Assembly (NCBI RefSeq): GCF_047675955.1 | Contig: NC_132915.1 | Span: 45,738,526-45,802,525 of the forward strand | Source: Chlorocebus sabaeus | Lineage: Eukaryota > Chordata > Mammalia > Primates > Cercopithecidae | Reading direction: 5' to 3' | Length of the DNA: 64,000 nucleotides | Shown: piece by piece, positions 37,441-50,000 of the stretch | Numbering within the stretch: the first letter of the stretch is position 1 | Layout: the number at the start of each line of letters is the position of its first letter | Program-made: the position numbers and the translations under genes | The notes under the pieces: generated by a model | Told to the model about the DNA's origin: nothing | The model's database searches: none | Seen by the model: only the letters and a program-made list of their open reading frames with translations

Positions 37441-38640
37441 CAAAGACAAACACAAAAACTTATTGATTGTGCATAATTATTCAATGCAACTGAAGGTGCT
37501 CTGTGTGCTCATAAAACACCGAGAGCAAGAGCAGAAAACAACATGCAAGCACTGTTAATAAAAGTCAACCCACAAAGCAAACTTTTCTGCCATGCAAATG
37601 TAGTAATTAGAGTCACAGTTAGATAAACAGATTGAGTTTAATAATGTCAAAGCAAACAAAATGTAGACCACTGGGGCTCTGTGATCTAAAATGCCTTCAG
37701 TACTGCTTTTTTTAAACAACAATGATCTATATACTATGCAACTATTTAGCATATATTAGTATAAGATGTGAACTCCTGCTGTGAAATCCAATATAAATGA
37801 AAAAAATGGTACCTTAGTCCTTATTAAATTGTGATACTATAGGAAGGAATTAAGTACATTTTGTGAAATTTACTTCTTCAACATAAGCAGACATGACACT
37901 GGATTCAATGATGAAAATTCCTTTAAGTAGGAGTTATGTGAATTTCTGAATCAAAAAGATGAATAAAGTAGCATTACCCCTCATATCATGTTACTAAACT
38001 GTATCTTTTTTTTTTGGAATGGCTATATTTTAGTATCATTTAATAGCAGGCAATTTCATAAGGAAGAGTAAGAAAAACATCACTCATAAAAGGTAATTGT
38101 ACTTTTCCTGAAAATTGGTTGTAATCCTATGATTCAAAGTTTGAGTTAGACTTAATGTATTTGACTTTTTATGATCTTGTTATAAATGACAGTCATAGAT
38201 ATCTAAAAAGTAAACATGTGATGGATTTAGATAGAATAAATGTGTAAAAAGTTGTCTCTCAGCATCCTCCTCTGATAGCAAAGGGAGTCCACAGAGAATA
38301 CACATCAGTAATCACCAGACTATGTGTTGTTAAATATACATTAAAAAGCATTTCACACTTTCATTTTTGCTAGTAACTATGAGATTTGCCTGGAGGTAGG
38401 ACTTTAAAATCCTGCAATGTAATGTCAGGCAATCCATTTCAGCATGGATTGAGAGAAATCTATTCAAACACTTAAATAATGACTCCATCACTTTCTAGGG
38501 CACCATTTCTTCCCATTGGGACAGCACACTTTGCATCCCTCTGTGAATGACACTTGCCCCAACCCTGATCATGAATTTAAGAAAGCATAGTATCTTCTTA
38601 AAAACAAAATGACAAGATACTTATTAATTACAAACGGAAA
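37417..38640 (-). other. Upstream intron, exon-proximal part
   Basis: AT-rich unique sequence. No repeat family or gene recognised. Confidence 0.5.
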
Positions 38641-38689
38641 ATCATAACATTATCATGGAAAAACCTAACAGACCCTATCTTAAAAGGGT

Positions 38690-39470
38690 GATCGAATTTA
38701 CCACCGTGAATGGAAATCACGCCATCATGTACCGCTCGTTAGGACACACTAAGAAGGGCACAATATCACTTTTGTGGCATTCTTCTAATGATATGGTTTG
38801 GCTGTGTCCCCACCCAAATCTCATCTTGAATTGTAGCTCCCATAATCCCCAAATGTCGTGGGAGGGAGCCGATGGAAGTTAGCTGAATCATGGGGGTGAG
38901 TCTTTCCCGTGCTGTTCTTATGACAGTGAATAAGTCTCATGAGATCTGATAGTTTTATAAAGTTCCCTGCACATACTCTTGCCTGCTGCCATGTAAGATG
39001 TGACTTTGCTCCTCCTTTGCCTTCCACCATGACTGTGGGGCCTACCTAGCCATGTGGAACTGTGAGTCCATTAAAACTCTTCCTTTAATCGACAAACACA
39101 CTGTAAAAACTTCAACACCTCAAGTCAATCATCAGAAATCATCAGGCAAACCAAAATTGAGGGGCATTCTACAAAACAGTAGATAGTACTCTTCAAAGTG
39201 TAAAGTTCAGGAAAGATTTATTAAAAACAAAGAATGGTTCCAGATTAGAGGGGACTAATCAAATAAAGTTGTGTGATCCCAGACCAGAAAAAAGACATTA
39301 GTGGGAAAATTAGCAACAATTGAATAAAGTCTCTTGATTAGTTAGTAGTATTATACCCATCTGAATTTTCCAGTTTCAGTCACTGTACTTTGATTATGTA
39401 GAATGTTACACTAGAGGAAGCATGATTAGAGGCATAAGGGATCTGTACTGCTTTTGCAAGGGAAAAGTCT
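38690..39470 (+). mobile_element. L1M 3'-UTR-like fragment split by an LTR
   Basis: Left part ends GGGCACAATATCACTTTTGT plus GGCATTC. After the LTR the right part resumes with AAACCAAAATTGAGGGGCAT, GACATTAGTGGGAAAATTAG and TTGATTATGTAGAATGTTAC, the order found in old L1M 3' ends. Confidence 0.5.
38789..39085 (+). mobile_element. THE1/MST-type ERVL-MaLR LTR
   Basis: Strong match to the primate THE1/MST LTR: begins TGATATGGTTTGGCTGTGTC, with CATGGGGGTGAGTCTTTCCC, GCCTGCTGCCATGTAAGATG and TGGAACTGTGAGTCCATTAA near the end. No internal retroviral region; a solo, 3'-truncated LTR inserted into the older L1M. Confidence 0.92.
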
Positions 39471-39859
39471 CTCCTCAACCTGTAGACATAAAATTCTCTC
39501 TGAAACACTGCCCTATGGTCTGAATCATCACAGCTAGTTCGATTAAGTGGGTATTTGTCATTTACTTGAATTACTTTTTTTAAAAAGCCCTGATAGTTAT
39601 GTGCCCCCGCTTTGTAAAGCTCACTTCTAGCATCCTACCATTTTACATAAAGAATATGTGTAAGTACGTGCATGTGGGTGTCCATTCCTAAGAAAACTGT
39701 CAAACACATAAGGGTGCAGATATATGGCAACCCCAGATGATACTGAAGTCCTGCCATCAGCATTTTCAAAACCTCACTCATAGCAGTTGGTATCGTTCAC
39801 ATCCTACTTTTGAAACAGGGGTAACATAGAAGAATGTTGGTGCTATAGGTAAATAGAGA

Positions 39860-40060
39860 AATAATTTGTGATTTTTAAATAGATTATCTCATTTGACCCC
39901 TATCATAACTTCCAGAGCTCAGAGAACAGATGAGAAATCAGGAGAGAAGAAAGCTAAGATAGGTTGTTAAGGTTGCCAAGATACTAATTTGAGGCCCAGG
40001 AGTTGAACACAAAAATTCTGACTCTAAGTTCAGAGTGTGTCCACAGTACTCAGTGGCTGT
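39860..40060 (+). mobile_element. MIR-like SINE
   Basis: Diverged match to MIR: ATCTCATTTGACCCC, then ACAGATGAGAAATCAG, and GGCCCAGGAGTTGAACAC. Confidence 0.45.
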
Positions 40061-40828
40061 CATTCCATGATGCCATTTCCCAGGTAAGCCCATTGAGTTT
40101 GTGGTAGTAAAGAGCAGGACTTCTGAGGAAGTCTTTCTCTAGAATGCTATAATGTTCTCTTCTGTACCATCTTTCTTGTACCATCAAATCTACTCTCTTG
40201 AGTGTCCTTTTACAGAGCCTTTCACTACAGATTAATTTCTCAGGCTGAGCCCCAATCTGAGCAACGTACAGTCATATCTTCTCCAGGTTCTTCCAAGGTA
40301 GCCTGTACCTAAATCTACATGTCAATGAAGTACTTACACAACTGACAGCCTCTGGTATTAAAATGCACCTCAGAAACCATAGCAACTGATCAATCCCACC
40401 TAAGGCATCTCATTTCCATCACCCTTCTGTCTTCTTTCTCCCAACAGTACAGAGCAGTCCCATATGGTTTCTCCTGGCCCGCCACAATGCTCGCTACTAT
40501 TTCTAAAACTACTGAAAACTACTGCCTTTCAGACTGTCTTCTAGCGCTCAGTTGTTGTCTCTGCTAAAATGGAGTCTGTTACATTAAACCACTTGCTTCC
40601 GGTGAAAGAGATCCAGGTAAGTATGATTTAGAACTCTGATAGTTCCTGAATCATAAAAGAGAAGTTTCATTTACAGTGGTAATAGAAGCAGCAATTTATA
40701 CTTACACAGATAAACAACAAAGCATATTTGCAAACAAATATAATTAGGAACGGGACATACAGCTCAATAACACCAAACTAGATTCCCCTTGATAGTGCCA
40801 TAGGTGTCCTTTCCAAAGAAGTCTCATT

Positions 40829-41104
40829 GGCTGGGTGTTGTGGCTCATGCCTGTAATCCTGACATTGAGGAAGGTCAATGTGGGAAGATGGCTTAAGCCC
40901 TAGGCAACATGGCAAGACCCTGGCTCTACGAAAATTAAAAAACTAGCCAAGTGTGCTGGTCCGTGCCTATAGTCCTAGCTAGTTGGGAGTTTGAGGTGGA
41001 AGGATTCCTTGAACTCAGGAGGTTGAAGCTGCAGTGAACCATGATAGTGCCATTGCACTCCAGCCTGAGCAACAGAGCAAGAGTCTGTCTCAAAAAATAA
41101 AAAG
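40829..41104 (+). mobile_element. Old Alu (AluJ-like)
   Basis: Dimeric Alu with GGCTGGGTGTTGTGGCTCAT start, GCCATTGCACTCCAGCCTGA and a short A tail. High divergence and a ragged middle point to the J subfamily. Confidence 0.88.
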
Positions 41105-42612
41105 TCATTATCAATTTGATCAAGAGTATCTAATTCATCACATTTATAAATGGAGAGACTGCAACAAGAAACAAATTGATCTTATACAACCTAACAAGTG
41201 TGCAAGCTAGATGCTAAGAACGGCTACCAGTTTTACTGTATCTTTGACTAACCTGGTTGAAGGGAGTTAGAAAGCATCAAAGGGAAAACAGAAATGCCAA
41301 GGTTTTTTCTGAAGATCTCTGTGATAGAAATAAGTATGTTTTGGTACTGTGATTCTGAAACACTAGTTTAAGACTCTTCTGTGAAGGTAACGACCTCTAT
41401 GCATGGTCTATACTGCTATTCAAAAATGGACCAGTGTCAGTTGGATGGCTTTTTTCATTTCTTAACTCATCTGCAACAAAAGTAACCATTTGGAAAATTT
41501 AGGACAACTGGATACTGCTACAACAACTAAAGTCATGACACATTTTTTCAGTCAATTTATGTTTATTGTATTTAACTTAAGTATGGGAAAAACTAGTCCT
41601 CCTCGCAAACAGTGTAAATGGTCAAATAAACTTTACAAAAGTAAATTAGAGTTATAAGAAGAATTAGGTATTATCGTGAGTAAACACTAATAAAACAAAA
41701 ATTCAGTCTGTTAGGCCAGGATGAAGATCCCAACTACCAACCAACTCATGCTGGGCCACTGGTCTTCTGCATGAATAATATGTTAACATCAGAGTATATA
41801 ACTGAGCTCTTGGCCCTCCATGCAGTTTTGTAGTTACTGAGTCAATTCTTTTAGGTTTTCCCATTTGTAACCAGAGTACAGTGACTTTTAACCCTTCAGG
41901 TTGAAAAATGTTATTGACAAAATGAGGATAAGATTTACCATGTTAAGTTAAATGCAAGGTATTATTATAAGTGTTGATTTCCTGTGAAAATAACTGGCTA
42001 TACTGTTAATTAAAAGTTGAGTAACACCAAATAATATAGACTTATAAACCAGTTTTACAGGGTTCAGAAAAAGTATAAAAGACTTAAAATATTTATATCT
42101 ACACATTTGAAATAAAAAGACTTCCTTTTGTTGCTTCATTGGAACTGGTGATTATCACTCGTAGAAATCTGGCACCCTGTTCCTGTATGACTCTGCCAAG
42201 TGACTTTTTAAAACGTTTTGTTGTAGGATCAAATGCATGGTTTAAATGGTTTCATTTGAGTCCTTTTCCACATCAAAGCAGTTTAATGATTTGTAGTTTT
42301 AAAATCAAAGTTAAAAAAAAGGTTGATTGGTTTATCTTATTGGGAAAGAGGGAAAGTAGGGAAGGAACGGATGTGAAGAGGTAGAAGAGAAACCAAATAA
42401 GGGGCTTTGGGATAATCAGACTGTCGAGGGACCCCAGGCTCAGTCCAACATGGAGCCCACCTGTGTTCATGGCAGGCTACAAGTTACATCACAGCACATA
42501 GGAAAACAACTGCTTTCTTTCTGTCCAAGAATGGAAATGAGGAAGAAACACTGCACAGAGCACAGATCTAAGGCCTCTCTGCTCCAGTAGTCAAATTGTT
42601 AAGAAATAAGCA
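41105..42612 (-). other. Upstream intron, unique
   Basis: No gene and no recognised repeat family. Confidence 0.5.
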
Positions 42613-42871
42613 GCCAGGCACGGTGACACATGCCTGTAATCCTAGAAGTTTTGGAGGCAGAGGCAGGCGGATCACTTGGGGTCAGGAATTCGAGACCAGC
42701 CTGGCCAACACAGTGAAACCCCATCTCTACTAAAAATACAAAAAAAATTAGCCAGGCGTGGCAGAGGGCACCTGTAATCCCAGCTACTTGGGAGGCTGAG
42801 GCATGAGAATTGCTTGAACCCAGGAATTGAAGGTTGCAGAGTGAGACTCTGTCTCAAAAAAAAAAAAAAAA
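42613..42871 (+). mobile_element. AluS-like element with internal deletion
   Basis: Both monomers present, but the right arm jumps from GGTTGCAG to AGTGAGACTCTGTCTC, lacking the usual segment with the CACTGCACTCCAGCCTGG motif. A tail ends at 42871. Confidence 0.92.
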
Positions 42872-43404
42872 GGCAAAACAAGAAGCAAACACTGTAAGTG
42901 TAAAAGATTCAATTATATGTACTTATTTTCGGTCAAGTTTAAGGCATAATTTAAAGGAAAATACTCAAATGATTAGCTAAAAACTAAAAGTATTTCCCCC
43001 TTGATATAACTGTAGAGCTTTTAATTAAATGACACTGACCTGCAGGGACTGCTGACTACCTAAAACAAAATCAGAGTTTTGTGAGATATATTTATTTTTT
43101 CATGTCTAGATTGGCACAATGTGCTATCTTAAGAAATTATTTCATCATAACCACGCTGGCAATTTATTTTCATAACCAGTTTCCTATTGTACTTTTCTAG
43201 TCTTTTTCCTTCTGTGTTAATTCAAATATCAAAGCAAGAGGAATAGGGTAGAAGGTAGGTAACTTACCGAATTTCAAGTCTACCTAGCTTAAGTATACAA
43301 TTAGGTAAAATGAAACAGTACTTGCTGAATTAAAAATTGATGAGACAATGCTATGCAAAACTGAAATCAAAAATTTTACCAGGTTTTCTAGATGCTCAAG
43401 TCTT

Positions 43405-43805
43405 AGGGGTAAAGAAATTATGAGCTATCTATACAATGGAATAGTATTGCACAATAAAAAGAGTTAAGCTACCGACATACACTACAACATGGACGATTCC
43501 TCAAAAGCATTATGCTAAGAATGAAAGAGGTTAGACCCAAGGACATACATACTCTACTGTTCCAAGCATATGAAATTCTGGAAAAGGTAAGATTATGGGA
43601 ACAGGAAGTGGATTAGTAGTTGCCAGGGGCATGGGGTGGAGAAAAGGGACTGAGTGCAAAACAACACTGGGGAACTTTTTGGGGTGGTGAGAATGTTGTA
43701 CACCATGATTGTGCTGAGGTTTCTATGGCCATATAGATTGTACACTTAAAATTGCTGGATTTTATTGTATGGAAAGTGTACTTCAATGAAGTTGATTCAA
43801 AAAAC
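43405..43805 (+). mobile_element. L1M 3' end fragment
   Basis: Contains ACAATGGAATAGTATTGCAC, GTAGTTGCCAGGGGCATGGG, GATTGTACACTTAAAATTGC and a terminal A run, the common L1M ORF2/3' UTR order. Confidence 0.8.
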
Positions 43806-44043
43806 TAAATCATGCCAATTGCTTGAACTCTCACACACATAACTCAACATTTACAACTTTCCACTGTTTATAAGCCACCTTACTCCTTGCCTCCTGTATT
43901 ACAGCACAGCCAAATCACAGGTACACATGCTCCCATTTGCTCCTATTAGTGGAGTGTGCAAGACAATCTACTGTGACATGGTGAGTCAACAAGAAAATTC
44001 CTATTTATTTTTACCTAAAGTTGACTTTTTTTGCTAATATCAT

Positions 44044-44070
<27 letters not shown>
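44044..44070. repeat. (AC)13 microsatellite
   Basis: 27 nt of uninterrupted AC on the plus strand. Confidence 0.93.
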
Positions 44071-44074
<4 letters not shown>

Positions 44075-47000
44075 TTAGAAACAGCTTTACATATACATAT
44101 ATGAGGGTACATGCTCATATATTTTTACTAATGGGGTGTGTAATCATAAAACTATGGAGACCGCCTCCCTACAGAACTACCACTAATATGTAGCAGGCAT
44201 GTGCTATGTACATACACCTTCACAGACACTCTATAAGACACTGACAATCCGCCTTTGCTTGCCTCCACCTGCCTTGGTGCTGACCTCTTGGTTAGGTGGA
44301 CATGTATCAGAATGCAACCCAGAAATTAGGAGGTATGTCATCTAACTTCTGGATCACCTCAGGAGTGAGTGATTGGCTCAGACCATTATCTCAGGTAATA
44401 TGAACAGGGGCATTCGATAAACTTCTAGCTAGGGGTGAGCAAATGGAAAACTCCTAGATCCCACATGTGGGTTGGAGAGAGCTGGCTCTGAGTGCTGAAG
44501 GCAGGAGTTTCAGGGAGATATTCTGCAGAAAAGAAAACTTTAAGCATTACAAACAGTTCTGAAGAAAACACTTATACATAATATGTACAGTCCTCTTCTC
44601 TCTCATTCTCCTGCTAGTTACCTGTTTTGTAACTGAGGTAGGTACATATGTAATAAGCAGATATTTCAACCTTAAATTGTCATTCTAAAGCCAATATTTA
44701 AACTCTTATTAGTCAAAAAGTTTAACTGATCTGACTGCTCCCTACTATTTCATTTTTTTCCCTTTTTTGTTACATTATGTTTCCCTCTCTAATTTGTAAG
44801 ACTTGGCTTTCCAAAGTGTGCACGGGTCAATGTTGTGTGTCTATGTGCCTGCATGTGTGTGTATGAGCAGGCAAGATGGGGAGAAGAATAAAAATGGCCA
44901 CACAAAAAAATTCTTACTGAAAACAATAGATTCTGGGAAGCATTTAGGGAAATTTTTCAAGCAATGTTGTGATAATTTCTGAGAAACACTTAAAATTATG
45001 TGGAAAAAGAACTTGGCATGTTTATTTGTTTTAGCAGATTTACATTAAACACATATTTCTTGCTGGGCACTGACGGAGAAAGATGCACAGCTAGTATACA
45101 CAATATACACCAGAGCAGTTTGCTTGTGTAAGTAAACAAAATTATACCGTTCTCTATTCACACAAAGCTCTTTTATGTGACTGTGCTTTTCCAAAATCTC
45201 GGGCTAATGTTTCTAGGAGGCCAGCTGGAACAACTGTAATATTTGTAGGCACAATGAAACATACTCATTCATATCTTGGTTGTACCAAATGGTTCAAATT
45301 AGAACTTTCTTTTTTTTTTTAATCAACATTTGTTTTGGGTAATGAAAGCCCTACTCAATTTCCACGATTTGGAAAATTGTATTTTGCAGAATTTCTCAAC
45401 AGCATCACTTTACCTTCAAAATACGATGCTGACCAATCACATCCCTATTCTCCTCTCTAGGACAGAGATGCCCCATGAGTAAGAGTCTTCAGGGTGTGGC
45501 ATGGGCAGAAAGAATGATTTCCAAATAAAAATTCAGACTGGACTTTACTTGTTAACATTGATCTATGTGAACAAATATGCTTTCCTCATCCACCCCAAAC
45601 TGCCTTTGTCATGAAGTAAGTATGCAAACATTAGAGATAGGTGTATACCATCTTTCTGTGATTACACAGCTAATGCTAAATGCAGTTCATCCAGATAATA
45701 AAAGACTTAATTTGAAATATCGTTCCTATTCTTCCTCTGCCCAAGGGGACACGAATGCTACGGGAATATCCACCATTGGTTAGAATGTTGGGGCTCTCAG
45801 AAAACTTTGCATTAAAGAAGTTCCCATCAAGATAAATACCTTATCAGTCTTTGTTAGCTGACATGCTAACATTAACATTAAAATCTTCTTCCTGTAAACA
45901 CTGCATATAAAGATTGATATTACAAAGGGGTTACTCATTACACACATGTGCATGTACACAAACACACACATGAATACAGAAACTACTGACCTTGACTCAC
46001 TCTTATTATATATTATCTCATTATAAATCAGTCTTATTCAAAGTGCTCCAACTTAGCGAATGGTGATATAATGAGGTGAGGCATATCAAACTACTTGCAA
46101 AAAAAAAAAGTACATAGTCAAAGAATGCCTCCTTGGATAAAAGTGGAAGTTTGAGGAGCATGGCCCTTGACTCTCGTTCTTAGAAGGAAGAAGCAACACG
46201 GCAATTTTACGTAACTTTGAAGTAGTGGCTTTGATATATTTTCCAGTATACAAATATTTATATTTTTTTCTGATCCATATTTGAAAAAATTTTCCCAATG
46301 GAAAGGATATATTTTTAAAGAAGTAATATATTCACAATTTGAACGATATACTCTCCAAAAATGATCACCCCTCTAACAAAAATAACATAACCAAAATGCC
46401 AGGGCACTAGTTTCATGTGGGTCTTGTGATTTTTAAAACATATTGCTTAACATTTGATTTAAAAAATTCTCTGTTACAGAATGTTCTTGATTATGGACCA
46501 GATAAGAATGTATAATTCATAGAGTACTATCCCTTTTTTCTTCAGTAACAGTCTATACAGCGTTTTTATCTTAAAAACAGTGATTATGATAGATCACTCT
46601 GGGGTTACAACATATTTAATCATAGAAGCTCCAGCTAAGCTCTATTAAAGGCCTGTCAGGATTTCTTCCTTGTACTGAGGAATTTTAGCTTGTCTAGCTT
46701 AAAACCAGCCATATGCATTTCCTCTATGGGCATTTGTTTGCAAATAAATAAAGCAGGTGCCTTGCTTTGCCATATAAAAAAAAATTCAAAGGAGTAAATT
46801 ACTTTCTGCAATGTCTGGAACTGCACTTCAAAGATTCCAAAGTATTTTTCAAGTTACTTCGCTCCACTGTAAATCAAACCTGAGAAACTTTTACAGACAC
46901 AATACATTTTAATATTTAATAAGAATATCTTAGGAATAATTTAAGTTTCAAAATAGAAAATACTAAATCCAGTTGATATTCCTAGTACACCAATCTTTAA

Positions 47001-48435
47001 AATCAAATTACCTATGAGTCCTTAACTTAAGCACAGAATACCTAGCCCTATACCTTTAGGCTAAAGCAGATTTTGTATCTTGATTAGGCTAAATATAACA
47101 TACACACATTTGACCTTAGAGGAAAATAAAATTAATGTTCACATGTAAAGAAGAGTCATATTAAAATCTGTAAGCCTTAATAAAAACCCAGCTTTACAAT
47201 TCTATTATTCTACTATTGATGCCTAGAATCTGAACACACGAATAATTTTAATTAAAATGTTAAAACGCTTTTACTTTTAACCAACTTGTGTAACCAACGT
47301 ATTTTTAGAATATGTGTATTTATGACTGAAAGTATGCCTTTATCTGCAAGTTCCTATATTATCATATATTCTGGATGTTTCCCTTGATGTTTCTGTCTGG
47401 TGCTGCTTATCACTGATGTGATCAGAGTCACTAATTCTTTTGGATTAACTTTGACTCCCGGTCAATTCAATGATCAATCAGTTCAACTAAAAATTTTGCT
47501 TGAAAACTAGGGAAACTGCCCAAGGAGTCCCTAAGAGGTCTTGGAAACCCCCAAATCATACCAGTAGGGTTTGTGAAAATTCTGCAACTTGAAGATAACA
47601 AAATAAATGTTATATATCAATAAAACTATGTAAACAAATATCTGTAGTTTTTCGGAAATCTTTGCAGCTCCAAAAACTAGCAGTATTTGTATACAAGAAC
47701 CTCACCTCAAACCCTTTAATAGTTCTTCACATGGAGATGATAACTAGCAGAGATTCTGAAGGGTACTTATTTTATACTTTAGAACAGCAAAGGAACCATT
47801 TGTGATACTTAAGGAAAACACTAGAAACAGGAGGAAACAAAGGGACAGTCCCTGCAGTGGCCTTGTTTTCTTGTCCACTCAGACATAAAGATAAATCCCT
47901 GGTCTTAGGACAGCTATAAATCTGCTTGCTTTACAATAAACAGAACTCACCAGAGCCCTCTCTGACATTTTTTCTTTGAGGTCTACATTTTCTAGCTTAC
48001 CTCTCCTTGTATAACCAAAGTTCTGCTACTAAATTTGTAGATAGTTTCTAAATACTTCTTGGGGCTTTACATTTCTAAACATAAACGCCAGAGTCCCTTG
48101 CATTTCCAGACATGCTTTCCCACAATGTCTGAAAAATAGCAAAAATAGGTGCAAAAAATTTTCTTTACATGATGATGGTGATTTTACACATCAAGGAAGG
48201 GCCAAAACTTGAACAATTCAAGGCTACAATCTCTAATCTTTGAGGTTTCATCTGCACAAAAAGATTACTGATATTGGTATAGAACTTCCAAAGCTTGAAT
48301 GGATGATTCTACTTCACATATTATACTCTGAATTACTTTACAACTGAAGCTGACTGAACAACCCCAAGGAACTTTAACATATTCATTAGGATGTGAGGGA
48401 GTAGGGGGAGAAAGGGACGGAACACTCACTAAGCA

Positions 48436-48489
48436 GTATTCCATAAAACAGTGAGGACTGAGTATTCCATAAAACACACTGAGGACTGA
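48436..48489. repeat. Two-copy tandem repeat, about 27 bp unit
   Basis: GTATTCCATAAAACA...GAGGACTGA occurs at 48436-48461 and 48462-48489; the second copy has two extra bases. Confidence 0.9.
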
Positions 48490-48949
48490 GTGTGTGATTG
48501 AACAGAAAGATGTATTAGGAGATTTAACTTTGTTCTTTTCTGGGTATAAGAATAACTGTAGAACACAAAGATTAATTTCCTGCTTTAGCATTCATCAGGG
48601 AACAACACATTATTACTTGTAACACATACACAAGGCTGTTGATGGATCTACTTTCCTTTGATTGCTCAGATTAAATGTGTTCCTATAAAAGACACCCACA
48701 CAAACACATGTGTGTATAATTATAAATCCACATAGCATTAATAGTTTGTGTTTCTGTATATTTACAAGCCACTATCAACATAGAGACTATATATTTTATT
48801 GGGCCACAAAAGAGAGGTGTTTGGGGTTTGGTGGCTGACTGAACAAATATAGATCAAAAACAGAATAATCAGAGTAAACAATCAATATATGTTACTATAA
48901 CAAAAACTCAGAAATTCAAAATGAAAAAGGATAAAAGGAGAAAGCGTAC

Positions 48950-49460
48950 ATTACAGAGCACAAGGTAATAACGGCGTCTGCGTGCCTTAATACCCTCTCG
49001 TCCCAGCAGTCCTGACTTTCTAAGCAGCCCACTTCTCCACATTAACGGTAGTCATTTGGAGAGCAGCAAACGTGCCATTAGAAGCACTTTTACAAGTGTA
49101 TATTCATCCACCAATTAGCTTAATGTGGCCGCTTTCTGCATATTTTCTATCCAGGCTTGCACAAATCTTATTAATATTTCCCCCTAGCGCTTTGACAGAT
49201 TACCTTGTCATTATGCATCCTGGAGCCTTTTAAACAATATGGGTAAACTACTGTTTGTGAGGTTAATGACAATTATCCCCTAATTACTGCATAAGTCACT
49301 CAGTCCACTTTATCTCATAGGCAGGGTTCTGCTCTGTGTATCTGCCATTGTGTCACTGTAAATGAATCTTGTATTGCTATGTTTATCTGCCATTGCCTTG
49401 TAAATTATACTGACAGAAGAATGAACAAATTACTGCATGTCATCACTTAAATACTACTTC
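48950..49460. promoter_or_regulatory. Candidate intronic regulatory block C
   Basis: Repeat-free block with many homeodomain-type cores (CCAATTAGCTTAATG, GGTTAATGACAATTAT, CCTAATTACTGC, TTATTAATATTTC) and a few CpGs. Style resembles conserved developmental enhancers; conservation cannot be tested here. Confidence 0.4.
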
Positions 49461-49899
49461 TGAAATAAAAATAAAAAAGCTTCAGCACAGAGCTTAAATT
49501 TTAGTGGATCACAATTAGTAAAAACATATTAAATGTTTTATGTTGCATTTTGGAGTGATAGCTTGGAATGTAGTAGTGGAATCACAACAACGGAAATGGG
49601 GGTGAGTAGGAGGTGAAAAGTAATGAGAAAAAAAGTTAAAGGCGGGGCGGGGGGTTAACTAAAATTGTAATGCCAATATGATGACCTGAATACATTTCCT
49701 ATTATTTTGATAGCTCATATGGCATTCTGGAAGTATTTTCCAAGGTTCATCAATTTTAAATCAAATTAAACGGGTTAGGTATAAGCCACACTCTTCAGCT
49801 GGGATCATTTTTTTCGGTGACTTATAACTAGTTCAGACATAAAACACAGAATCTTTCTAATTGAGAACAGATAATGTAATAAAGGCCACAGGCTAAGCC

Positions 49900-50000
49900 A
49901 ATTTCATTGATGCATTTTTAAACATTATTAAACAGGTTCAGAAACAATGTTTCCAAAGTTGCATTTGAAATTGTTTAATAATGTTTACATCAGTGAAATT
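49900..50000. repeat. 101-nt imperfect inverted repeat (hairpin)
   Basis: Outer arms 49900-49912 and 49988-50000 pair at 12 of 13 positions, the exception being G-U compatible on one strand. Inner arms 49920-49934 and 49972-49986 are exact 15-nt reverse complements, with a 7/1-nt internal loop between. Pairing continues inward near 49937-49942 and 49964-49969. Confidence 0.9.

Larger units (their letters stand above)
43806..48949 (-). other. Upstream intron, middle
   Basis: Mainly unique AT-rich DNA. Contains the AC microsatellite (44044-44070) and the small tandem duplication at 48436-48489. The 44240-44540 part looks repeat-like but I could not assign it. No gene seen. Confidence 0.5.
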
